From NCBI GenBank assembly GCA_026413225.1, contig CM048575.1, positions 6,104,001 to 6,168,000 on the forward strand: a stretch of DNA of 64,000 nt, written 5' to 3'. This stretch comes from Otis tarda. Taxonomy: Eukaryota > Chordata > Aves > Otidiformes > Otididae. The notes beneath the pieces are model-generated. The model was not told where the DNA came from, searched no databases, and saw only the letters and a program-made list of their open reading frames with translations. Both the position numbers and the translations under genes were made by a program. Positions 1-41,300 of the stretch are shown here, piece by piece (positions within the stretch are counted from its first letter, which is position 1; each line of letters starts with the position of its first letter).

Positions 1-17322
<17,322 letters not shown>

Positions 17323-17720
17323 CCCATCCACGCGGGCGCCGCTCCGAGCCGGGGGCCGCGGGCAGGGGCCGGGGCCGGGCAGGGCCGGGCAGGGCCGGGG
17401 CCGAGGCTGCGCCGCCGCCGCCGCCCGCAGCAGCCGCCTCTCGCCGCACCCCAGCGCGCACGCGCCGCCCGCCGCCGCCCGGCCCCGCGCCCAACAAAGG
17501 CGGCTCCCGGCGGACCCGCCGCCATCTTGGGCCCGGGCGAGGCGGTGCTGCAGCTACCGGAGCTGCTCCCGGCGGGCGAGGGGCACCGGGGAGATGGGGG
17601 GGGGGGACGGGGAGGTACCGGAGGGTGGCCCTGCGGGGGAGTCCGAGCCGGTGCCCCGCCACGGCCCGGGAGCAGGGCAGCATCGACCACCCACACTCAG
17701 GCCTGGCCTCTGGTCCACCG

Positions 17721-18930
17721 CTAGACACATTTTTTCGGTTTTTTTCCCCCCTTTTTTGGCTTATTTTGTGCTGCCAGGCTGAGGAGAAAGCGGCAGGGGA
17801 ATCAGTTCTCGTCTTGGCAGCTTTTATTCTTTTATTTTATTCCTAAGATGCCTCGCAGGCCAGGAGCAGGGCAAGAGGCCCCCACAGCCCTGCTCCACCT
17901 AAATCCCGCAAAACTGGGCAAAAACGCCTCGTTTTTCACCATAGTTGTTAGAATTGCCCTGCCCAAGGAGTGCTCGGGAGTAAAATCACTGACCCCATAG
18001 CATGTCTTTGATATGAAGTCAGAAAGCCCGGGAGCATTGCTTCAAGACAGTGCTAAACAAGATGGGCTTTGTAATCCTCATCTAGATTGTGTGAGGCAAT
18101 GGAAAAAACCCTCAGAAATTCAAACTATAAAAGCGTTTTCACTTCTTCCTGCACCATGGAGTCACAGGAGCGAGCATGAGGAACAGAGCAAAAAGGAATG
18201 GGCAGTTTTTTGAGGCACATTTGATGCTGGAAGCTGCCAGGGCAGTGCAGAGAGGTGGGCAGGACAGGGAGGTTGGGTAAGCTCCTGGGCTTTGATCATA
18301 ATCAATCTTTGCATCATTTTCAGAAGGCATTAGGATAAAGTCAGCCTTTGCTTTGGGGCTTCTCAGGCTCGCCTGAAGCTGAGCAATCTCAGCTCCCACA
18401 CCCACAAGATCTCCGCTGGAAAAAAAAAAAAAAAAAAAAAGAAAAACCAAACAAACCCAGGCGCAGGGGGTTGCTGAAGATGCAGGTTATTTTAAGCAGT
18501 CATGTGTCCCGAGTTCATTTATAGCCATCATGGTTTGACCTCGTCCAAAAGCTTTTTCTGTCCTTAGCGCAGTATTTTTAGTGAAGTACAGTTATCTGAG
18601 GAAACAACAAACCCTCACCTGAAATAAGATGAATAAGTTAACTGCTTTCAATTATTAATTTGTGACTGACTAGCATAGAACCACTTCTCCAGGCAGATAC
18701 AGACTATTGACACCATATCTTCTCTAGATATTGCTATATAATTATTGACAACATTAAAAAAATACACCCGTTCCGCAGACCTGCCCCCACGGCCAGCACA
18801 GGCTCGGAAAACAGCTCATTTAAGGGGTGCGTTTGGTATCGCTAGAGATGTTACCCCTGTTCTATCGCTTTCTAAGCCCTAGCACATCAGAAATAAATAT
18901 GTTGTGGCAATGAGTTCCACAGGTTACACG
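17721..18930. other. Spacer between AGO4 3' end and AGO1 promoter
   Basis: No gene is seen. Three overlapping or adjacent minus-strand AATAAA motifs lie at 17823-17841 and could be a distal AGO4 poly(A) site. A 20-base A run sits at 18420-18440. Confidence 0.5.
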
Positions 18931-21900
18931 TTGTGTACAATTTTTAATTAAAAGTTAAATAATTTAAGACATTTGTTTACAGGCAACAGTATCGGTTGCT
19001 CACTCTGTACATTGCATTTATTGGACATCAACAAGGAAAACCAGAACATTTGGCACAAGAATGCCAATTTTTTTATTATTATTATTATTATTATTTTTGG
19101 ACACATGAACACAAAATATCCCTGCAGGCTAAAAAAAAAAAAATAAAATAAAATACATTGCAAGTTGTACACGACCAGCATCTTACCGCAACATGGGGCT
19201 GCTAACCCACCCAGAACAGTTTAGAAAGAGTACCTCGTATTGCTATAGACATACATCCAATCCAAATTTAATAAAATACAATTTTAAACATTACAAGTCT
19301 AACAATATAGAAACAAAAATTACATCATAAGTCAAAATGAACAAATGCAAACATTTTACATTGAAGTTTCAGCCTCTAGACATAGAAATATGAAAGTGTC
19401 AATAGCAAGGTATAAGAAAATCTGTAAGTGATATTACAAGATCTTTCCTCCAGTGCACAAGGAAGAAACCTTGTCGTTGAAACAGTATTGATACAATGCC
19501 CTCCAAACCCTGCTTTCTTAAAATGAAAGCAGAGTTACTCCCTTGCTATTGAGCAAGAAAAATCCTACAGCACATCCACGAAGGTAGGTTAGGGGGGAGG
19601 TTTTGTTAAACACTGGATCTGAACAAAGGTGCCCTTCCCTGTCCGAAGAGCAAAGCCGTTGAGAGAGGTTAAATAACTCTGACACTTGTGTCTGGCACAA
19701 GAGACGTACAGCACGAAGCGTCTTTGCCTGTACATCGCCACCTCTTACGCCCTTTGGATGCAGCTACAGGCACTACACTAAACCGTGGTACTCACAACAA
19801 GAATAAATAAGCCAGGCTGTTCAAATGTTGGAGACAGGCTAACTAGTGATTGCCAGAGCTTGTTCAGAATTCAGCTGTTCACAAAAGCAAGCAGAACTGG
19901 TTTGAAAATGGGATTTCTGCCTTTTTTTTTTTTTTTTTAAATGTTAACCACCCCCTTTCCCAACTCTTTAAACTTTGCTACATTTAAAATCTTTCACACC
20001 ACATAGCTAAACAGTGGCCAACAGGCTTTATTTATTTAAAAAAAACCAAACAAAACAAAACCAAAACACAAACCAAACAAAACACCCTAAGAACTACATC
20101 TACAGAATGCACATCTTCCCATTGATTGACACATGCATAACGATTCAGTCAGTCCCAAGGGATTAAGCCAGATCGTCAAGCCCAACCTCCAGACTTGGAC
20201 TCAGACCTGTGTAGGACAGCACTGCTGAAACTTCGATCTTACCGTTACTGCCACACAACGGTCCTGAACTTCAGTGCTCTTCTCCCAGAGCGACAGCGCC
20301 ACACCCTTCGCGGTGTTTCTCCACGGCGGCGTTTTAACACAAGATCGAGTTAAGGTTCTCGCCCTGCATCCCGGGGCCAGCCGAGGTCTAACAATCCACG
20401 GAGTCTGAGGTTAAATATTCAGTCCAGTCACAGGCAAACAAAGGAGAGGCTCTCACTTCACTCAAGCCGAACTAGGAGTGCTTGGCACTGGACAGCTAAA
20501 TAACTGGTGATAAAATTAAATTTTTTTTTTTTGCACCCTCGATTAAACCAGTCACATTCTTGCCTAGTGCACAAACTCAAAATAGCGATCTTAGATCCTA
20601 TAACCTAAAAAGGGTGCTCAGTTTTTTTTCAAGGTGCCAAAGTTCTCCACGTGTGTTGGGTCAGTCAGAGTTCATTCTAAAAAGGGGTTTTTTGTATTCT
20701 CCCTGAACGAGTACTGAGAAAAGCAGCCATCTAGCTGAAGCAGCGGTCAGTATCCCACCCACATGTCCTGATTTTATTACACAAGTGAGGTATTCTTTAA
20801 AAAAAAAAAAATTAAAAAACTTAAAAAGAACATATTTTTTTTCCCCCTCAATCTAAACCTGTCCACAGTACGTGCCAGGAGCAGAATTCGCTTCAGTCCC
20901 ATTTTCAACAGAAAAGAAAGAAGTTTAAACTTAATTTAATGAGACGTAGTACTTGAAAGAAGATTATAAAACTGTTTGAAGACTAAGTTCAGTGTACTCA
21001 GGTACAACTGAAAAAACATCATTTAGAAATGTAAACTTTAATTTATTTACAAGCTTAAAGACTGAAGGAAACAGCATTTCATATTGCTGAAATTTTGAGG
21101 GGGCTGGTTCCTAAGCTTTGGAACAGCAGACAACTTAGCAGCAAACCCCACACGAGTATCAGAGAGCACAGTGCAATCGTTGGACTTTTCAAACTCCTGT
21201 TATCAAAGTAGTGGTGTTGGCTCTACTCAGTTTAGGAATAAGCTTTTAATCTGCGCTACCTCGAGTTAACACTAAGAGGAGTCTAGTCTTAACGTACTAT
21301 GTTCACGGATTCCAAGAGTGTTCAGTGAAACCAAGCCCCTGTTCTTTATTACACGTTGCAGCTGAAAAAAGCCAAGCAGATTTAAAAAAACCCTAATTTC
21401 TAGGCTGGGACAGAATCAGTATATGCGACTTACATTGGTTAAACATGCTGTTGACTGCAGTTGTGTGTGCAACCTAGATTCCCAGGGGAAAAAAGTTTAA
21501 AATGCTGGTACAAGTCCTTAGGTTGCCTGTCACACAATACATTTAGACTGTACAGATTGGCAAGCCATTCCTACACATAACACCCAGTTTCCAAGCTTAT
21601 AAAAAATGTTGTAGACGGGACACCAACAGTGAATATAAAACAGTTAAAAAGAATTCTTAAAAAAAGCATGGAAGTGCGTCTTTTCTAATTAGTTTCAGAA
21701 ACTGCCAAATTGTGTGTTCAGAAAACGACACGAGAATGTTGGTTAAACTCATGCACAATCCTCAGCTAGAAAATTACACTGTTAGGGGGGCTTAAAAAAC
21801 AAATATTTATTGCCAAAGTTAAACCTTCTATGAGAAAAAAGTTTTAAAATCACTTAGATTTATCAAACCACACAGCAGCATAAAGTGGGCACTTTTGTAA

Positions 21901-22710
21901 AAGTTTGCAAAATACCTAAAAGCTAATTTTTTTTTTTTGTTTTTATCATTTTTAGAGGGGGAAATGATGGTTCAGTACTTGTTACGATACCATGGCAGTA
22001 TTATTTGTAACCATTATAATTAAAATCTACTGACAGGCATCACTATCTGGTTATATTACACATTCACAGAACAAGAACCACCTATTTGAACTCGCAGTAT
22101 AGTGCAATTGCTTTGCAGCCGAAGTCTGCAGAGATTAAAAAGATAATTAGTAAAATTGACAAAAAACTGCAATACCTGTGAAAGTCATGTTTGTTAAAAG
22201 GCATTTACAGTAGTGAAGTCTAAAATCTCCATTAAAAAATCTATGGCCCCACACAATAGAACATTACATTTAACCGGAGTAAAACATTTTGCCGTAATAT
22301 GCATACTCACTAAGCAGTGCATGAAGACGGGGAATCAGTCGTCATGACAAACTAATGGGATGGGAAGATAACTTAAAAACAATAGCTAGCAAAATATTCA
22401 ATAGAAACCTTTCGTGCCAAGTCCTTTAAAAATTTCAGGATGATCGGCCTTTTGCGCTTTGAGGTAAAAATTCAGTCCAATGCATCAGAAAAGACAGTCT
22501 ATGAATTTCTATTACATAAAACAATGAAACAAATGGCTCAATTGTGTTGGTGCATCAGACATTGCTGTGAAGTACAGATTCAGTGCGACTGTTCAGAGCT
22601 GCTGGTAGTGGGCAGTCTGAAATAAACTGGGCCCTAGCTATAGCAGTAGGCATTCAAAACATTTCAGGACTGCATGGGTTGTTGGTTTTGCCTCATCTTC
22701 CCAGATGCTC
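18930..22710 (-). other. AGO4: AGO4 3' UTR (end estimated)
   Basis: The sequence below the AGO4 stop is AT-rich, lacks open frames and continues for almost 4 kb, in line with the long 3' UTRs of vertebrate AGO4. Minus-strand AATAAA motifs at 19017-19022 and 19072-19077 are the best candidates for the main poly(A) signal; 17823-17841 is a more distal option. A (TTA)n microsatellite occupies about 19073-19095, and there are poly-T or poly-A runs at about 19921, 20520 and 20800. Confidence 0.6.
19073..19095. repeat. (TTA)n microsatellite in AGO4 3' UTR
   Basis: About seven TTA units follow a T run. On the AGO4 strand this reads as TAA repeats beside an AATAAA. Confidence 0.85.
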
Positions 22711-34722
<12,012 letters not shown>

Positions 34723-35330
34723 GGCGGCGGCGGCCTCGCTGCGGTCCCCTCCGGCCCCGACGACCGCCCCGGGCCCCGCCGCCGGCCCCGCCGCCGCCGC
34801 GTAGCGCTTGATCTCGGGAATGTTGGCTCCGGGGTGGGGGCTCGGCGCGGAAACGGGGGCGGCGGCAGCGGCGGCGGGGCGCGGGGAGGAGGAGGACGAG
34901 GAGGAGGAAGGGGGGGCGCGGCGGGGAGCGGTCCCCGCGCTCCGCTTCCCCGAGCGGCGGCGCAAACAATCCCCCCGCTGCGCCGCCGCCGAGCCCGAGC
35001 GCGCCCCCGCCGCCGCCAGCACGCGCCGCCTCCCCCCGCGCGCGCCCCCCGCCGCCCGGGAGAGGAGGAGGAGGAGGAGGAGGAAGACGAGGCCCCTCCA
35101 CGCTGCCCGGCGCCGCCGGCTCGCGCACGCGCGCGCCGCCCCCTGCCGGCGGGGGCGCGCACGCCGCCCGCACCCTTTCAACGCCGGCGCGGCCCCGCGA
35201 CGGCAACAGGTGACGGCGGCTTCCCGCGCGCGGCCCCGCCCCTGGCCTCCGGGAGCGGCGGGAGGCGGCGGCCCGGTTGCCGTGCCCAGCGGAGCCTCCC
35301 TGCCCGCCCGGGGCCCGGCTTCTGCTCGCG

Positions 35331-38160
35331 GGTTGAACCGTTCACCCCACGGGGACCGAAAGCTCGGCCACGGCTCCGTGGCTGCACCGCTCTGGCTTCC
35401 ACCGGGCCTCGGCTGCAGCCCGAAACGGGGAACTTGCCGAGCTTAACGAATTACAGCCTGGAGAACGTCCCATACCAGCTACCCTGCCCTAAGGCGAGTT
35501 AAAACACCTGAAAAAAACACCGAGGCCTGTGAAAGCCAGGCGAGCCGCTGGACACTGAGCCCCTCAGGGCTGTAAGCAGCAGGCCAAGATGGCCCAGTTG
35601 GCTGGTTTGCGAGGGCTAAGGATCAGCGACCGCCCAGCAGCTGGTGTGGGGATCAGTGGCGACCCTGGGACACCACCCAGGAGCTGCCCAAAACGCACCG
35701 GCGGTCAGGAACCGGCTGAGGCCTCGCCGCCATGGACGTTCAGCTGCTGGGGCGCACCTTGCCACAGCCCCTGCGCTCCAGCGCTCCCCCTCTCGTCCGA
35801 GAGGGTCCCCGAGCTGCGTTTCAACCAGCACCACCAAGGGAGCGGGCTCACAGATTCATCTTCTTTTTTTAAAAAGCCAACATTTCAGGCCAAGGGCCCC
35901 TAAATAAGGAGCTTACTGACTTTTCACCTTTTTAAGCAGCTTTGCTATTTTAGCGAGCTGCTCTCTCGTACACCCCTCAGGTTCTGTTTAGCCAACAGTT
36001 CTCAGCTGACTCACAAGGTCAGAAGTCAAAACATTTTATAAATAATAAATGCCGAGTCCATTTTATTTGCCTTTTTTAACCTGCAGGGTTGACATTTTCC
36101 AAGTTGAAACATCAAAACCCTATTTTAAAATGAAATGAAATCTGAGATTCTCATATAATTGCCTGACAGCAGTTGATGAATATTTAAGGGAAAACACCAG
36201 TTTTACAAGACCAGGAACAAAACCCCATGGTGTCTGGCAACATTTCCGTGCTATTATTCAGCGTATCTATGTATAACACACACATGTAGGGCTACGCAAA
36301 TAGTATTGTAGAAAAAAACAAAGATACAATCTCTGCCTCAAGAAATCTGCAACACAAAGGCTTGGTCCTGTAAGATGCCGAGTATGACAACTCAAGCCTG
36401 TACTTAACGCATTACAAATTCAAAAAAAGTCAGCAAAGCAATTCACTTTATAAATATGACGTATACACTGAGGCACCCTGACTGCCCAAGCAGTCACAAC
36501 CTTGTTCCTATAGGTTAACCCACCCTTACCAGTTACATGTTTCCAGAGGTAATTTGGTAATGACAGACAATGGTAACGAAAAGCTCGGTCCTGAAGATTT
36601 CCTTCTAAACATCTCACCTGCTACAAGTTGTGGAAGAAGTATGTTATTTAGTAAAAAAAAAAAAACATTCACAAACTAACTTTCAAAAATGAATGTTTTA
36701 ATATGGTACTTTATCCATTTCCAAAAAAGTTTATATTTCATTTAGAATCTCCTTAATGGCAGAAGTTTACCAAGAGTTACCTCTCCCGTCAGACTGCCTG
36801 TGTGCCAGCTATGAGTAACAGAACTCGGGATCAGAAATAACCTCATATGGCAGGTAGCTAATCTTTTTGACACCTTTTCTTGCCAGCTGCTTCTCGAAAC
36901 TGTTCCTAACATAGCAATGAAATTACAGCCTATGAGTAAGTATGATAAACTGTTTGCTAGTATTTTTTTCTTTACTGGCAGACTCCCTAGAAAGATATCC
37001 AGATTCCAGGAATTTCCACCACTCTTTTTGCACTGTCAGTTACCAGTTCAAGAACAGCAGCAGGAAGCAAAGATCTGCACAGTTAGCGCAGTAGCAAGAA
37101 CACAGTGTTCTGCAGAACAAGAACAGACTTGGGTCTTAAATACTGGCTGAATGTGTTTTGTTTACATCTGCACAACAGTCCAAATACTCCAAGGTTTTAT
37201 TTATTCACAAAAGAAAATATCTTTTTTTTTTTTTAGGAGCAGGTTATTTCATTTGTTACTGAAATTGATGATTGTTTTTTTCTCTTCTTTCTCTGACTCT
37301 AGTAGGTTAGAGACAGTCATTATATCAACTAATTATGTTTCTATAGAGCCAGCATCTGTCCCTCCATTACTAAATAGTAATTATTGCATTACTGTAGCTC
37401 CTGCAGCAGTTACAGGAAACCAGAACTGTATTGTGATGTTTGCAGTAGGTTTCCCAGACCTTTGCTTTTCTCACTTTCCTCATTCTCAGACTTCTTGGCT
37501 ATATGGGAACTACCATAGTAGATTGGTCCATCTGCTCCTTATCTGGTACAAAACCTTGACCGGTACCAAACACTGCACAGTTTGTGGTTTTCCGTTATTT
37601 CCTACAGATCTGGAGGAGCCTCTTGAGCATCAGGGTTAAGCTCAGCCTGCCATCTTTTCCCCTCCTTGGCAGAGGTGGGGCCCCATGTACTGCAGGCTTG
37701 GCAGAGTTATGTGGTGGCATCTACAGAGCAGATGTAGAGAAACAAATTGAGGTGAGAGATCTGTCTCTACTCAGACTCAGCTGTACTCACCAGTCCCAAG
37801 CACAAGGGGCTTTTGCACTCCCACTACTGAATGCCTGCAAGATGCCCAGGAGCAGGTCCGCGGCCTCCACAGGTGACACAGCACCAGGCCACGGTGTGAG
37901 CTCACGCTGCATTTGGAGACAGGGCCAGGCCGCCCTCACAACCGACACCCATTCTGGGGCACCGAGCTCCAAGGGGCCAGCCTACCTCAGGGAGGCGGGC
38001 CTGCAGGCCCCCGAGCCCCCCACACCGCACCGGGAGAGCTGTGCTCATGCCCACAAGGCCCGGGCAGGCCCGGCGCCCCAGGTCACCCTCACCCAGCCCC
38101 ACAAGGCCTCCAGCCGCTTCCCACCAAACCGGGCACCTCACCCCACCCTGACCACAGCCA
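35331..38160. other. Intergenic spacer between AGO4 and CLSPN, no gene seen
   Basis: The spacer is 2.8 kb, AT-rich in the middle (35,900-37,600) and GC-rich at both ends. Open frames are short and not recognisable. There is no clear transposon end or RNA gene. Confidence 0.6.
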
Positions 38161-38396
38161 GGCAACCGCCGCAGGGCGCCCTTATAAGGCGTGCGGGTGG
38201 CCTCGAAACGCGGGCAACGATTGGGCCAGGCGGAGAGGGCGGGGCTAGGCGGCAAAAATCTCCCAATAAAAAGAGGAGGGGCGGGGCTTCCGCAGAAGCT
38301 CTGGGCAGCCGTTGGCTGTTTCCGGCGCTGGGCGGGACTGCGGCAGCGCGCGAAGACTCAAAGCGGCTTCCTACGCGGCTGTGTCCGGCCGAGGTC
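38161..38396 (+). promoter_or_regulatory. CLSPN: CLSPN promoter with E2F-like, CCAAT and GC boxes
   Basis: Within 240 bases of the ATG there is an inverted CCAAT box (38220-38224), a direct CCAAT box (38263-38267), an E2F-type site (TTTGCCGC on the minus strand, 38249-38256) and GC boxes at 38237-38245 and 38278-38287. There is no convincing TATA box, though CTTATAAGG occurs near 38,180. The set fits a cell-cycle (G1/S) promoter, in line with E2F control of claspin. Site function is inferred. Confidence 0.65.
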
Positions 38397-41300
38397 ATGG
38401 CGGTGGTTGCCCCCGCCGAGGTGAGTGCGTCCGCTCCGCGCAACCGGACGGGTGGCGGCTGCCCGCAGCCTGTCGCCTGCTTCAGGGCTCCCCTGACTGC
38501 GGCGCGGCGGAGGGCCCGGCCGGGCAGCGAGCGCCATAATGGCGGCAGCGGCGCCTCTTCAGCCGCCCCCTGAGCCCCGGCGGCACCGCGCCCGCCTCTG
38601 CGTTCGCACCGACCACGCTTCCCAGCGCGCCCGGCGGCTCGTCCTCCCGCCGTGCCGCCCGCGGTGCGTGCCGGGAAGGCGGCGGCGGCGGCGGGCGCGG
38701 TGCCTGCTGGGAGGGCCCAGCCGCGGGGCGGTTCCCGGGGCACTGCGGGCCGCGGGGGGGGGGAGCCGCACACGGGGCCGGGGCACCTCGGGTCACGGAG
38801 GGGCCTCTCCGAGGCGTCCCCACGCGTGTCACCTGGTCCCTGGGTGATTGATTCAGGTGAAATGCGGATGTGGGGCAATAAAGTCTTACGTTTCTCATTA
38901 TCCTTTCCATTCCGGTGGCTTTGAAGAAGAATCAGTGGGCATCAGCCGGTGTGGCGATTCTTTTTTGTGTGTGTGCGAGCTCAGCTTTAAACACTGGTAA
39001 AAGTTGACATAATCTCCCTTCACATCAATATCAATTAATTCTTAAAGTATAATGGTAAGCTGTGTGTGTGAGGGCGGAGCCAAGGTTTTGGCATTATATT
39101 AAGCACTAAGACTCACTCCTAATAAACAACACTTGCTGTAGTAAGGAGCGTTTTATTTTGGTTTGTAGCTTCCGTTGGAAGACTTGAATTCAGACCTGCA
39201 GAAATCCCCGGACAGCGGCTCTGACAGCGGGCAGGGCAGCTGTGAAACAGCCTCTCCGGGGCACTGCGGCAAGGAGATCGTGTCTCTGGATGACAGAGGT
39301 CTGTAGTATTTCCGTGAATTGTTGATGCCTTCAAGGGTGCGTTTTTTGTTTTATACATACATTTTTAGGAAGTTGTCATTGCTTGACCTGCGTGGATCCT
39401 TTTTTGTTGCTTGGAATGTGGGCAGACATCTGTAAATCTCTGAAAGGCATTTTTTTTGAGGTACAAAAAAAGAAATAGTAAATGGGATGTAAGTAGCTTA
39501 ATAGCTTATTTCCTTTCTTTTTATGATTTGCTTAACCTGTGTACCCATTTAGTTACTTACTGTGGGTGTTATTGCCATTTCAAGGCAAGTCACTAATCTG
39601 TCATTGAAGGATTTTCAGCTTTGCCTTTTTTTAAAGGTTAAAAACCTATAACATCAATTTGGGTCAATTGCATCCTGTGCTACAGGGAGAGGTGGATTTT
39701 GAAAACTTGAGTTCAAGCTGATTTGCTATAGATGTTGACATCTGCGAAATTTAACAGATATGTAACTTTGTTTAACTAATTGTTTCTTAAGCTTGTGGAA
39801 TTTTCCTCTCCGTAGCATGCATTATTTCCTTTGATATATTTTGTCAGATTCAGAGGAAGAGATTTTTGTACATAAAAAAGCAAAAAGCAAGAAGGTGCTT
39901 CAGGACAGTGAGAGTGAAGATGGAGAGGATGGTGGCTCTTTTGTGCAGAACGATACTCTGGGTAGAGACATGGAGAATGGAGAGGAAAAAGAGAACACTA
40001 CTGCCCAGAGGTACAGGAAATCTCATCGGATTTGCCAAGGTCTGCTAGATAGTGATGACAGTGACACTGGTGACCGATTGCAGATTGAAAACCTTGAAAC
40101 AAGCGGGAAGTCTGGCTTGCCTGAGAATGAGTTGGAAGAGGAGAGACCCCTAAAATCTGGGAAAAAGTACAGAAAACATAAACAACATAAACATGACTCT
40201 GAAGAAGAGACAGCAAAAAAAGCTGTAGGAAAACCAAGAAGGAAGGAGAAGGAGAGAAGAATGGAGTCCCTTAAACAGCTGAAAAAAGAAAAGAAGCCTA
40301 GAGCAGAAAGAGAAAAGAAGCCTGGAGCAGAGGTATATATTTGGGCAGAAGATCTCAGATGTGTTCTCAACTAAATTAAATTTATTTCTGGATGTGGTTA
40401 TTGTGTTTCAGTGCTAGTGTCCACATTCCTGCAGCAGGTGTGGTATCCTTAGGGATCCACGGCACGCATATGAGCCTACCAGTTTCATTTGCAAAGAAAG
40501 TAGAAACTCTGCTGCTTGATGATTTCACATCAGTGCGTGTTAAGCCGGGCAGGAATTCTTTGAGTTCTTTGGGTTTGTTGTAGGTTTATTATGGCCACAA
40601 ACTGCTTTGATTGGTATTTCAGCTTTTCTCTATGTTGCTGTGCTAGTTTCTGGAGGAAGCTTTGGGCTAGTTTCAAATTAGAGTTCTAGCCTAAATAAAT
40701 GGCTGCTTGGGGGGTTGTGTATTGTTGTTATTTATAAAATGCATATTTCAGGTGTTAATTTATTCTCTCTGAGCCATTTTGGTCTTCAGTAATTATTGAA
40801 ATTCCCTACTTAACCATACACGCTCCATAAATTACCTTACCAGCTTGGCAGTGCCATAAAGTGAGTATGACTGGCTTACAGGACACACAAGGTGCTAGAT
40901 TAAAGATGTCACGTACTTTTTCTAACTTCTTTCAAGACCTTTTGAAAGTAATCACTAATGCCAAAGAACTGAAGGGGAATTTCTGACACGGATTACACTA
41001 ATGCTTTATTCTTGTGGCGAGCAGGCGGATGGTGGTGAGAGGTATCCTTTTAATGACAGTGGATGTCTTCTTGATGACAAAGAACTCTTTGATAATGGCT
41101 TAGAAGAGGAAAATGATTATCCCGCAGAGGATGAAGAGTCCATAGAATCAATACGAGCGGCTGTGAGAAACAAAATAAAAAAATATAAGGTAATATTTGA
41201 TGGTGCTACAAGATTATTGGTTATTAGTGGGAGGTAGTGTACCTGAGCATGTATTAAAACTCTTCTGCTGCTATGAGAGAGGAGGGAATAGTCCTCTGCT

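Noticed and set aside
37584-38573. 329-codon plus-strand frame over the CLSPN promoter
   Set aside because: It shows no domain and crosses the promoter and first CLSPN exon in another frame. CLSPN begins at 38397 by homology and phase.
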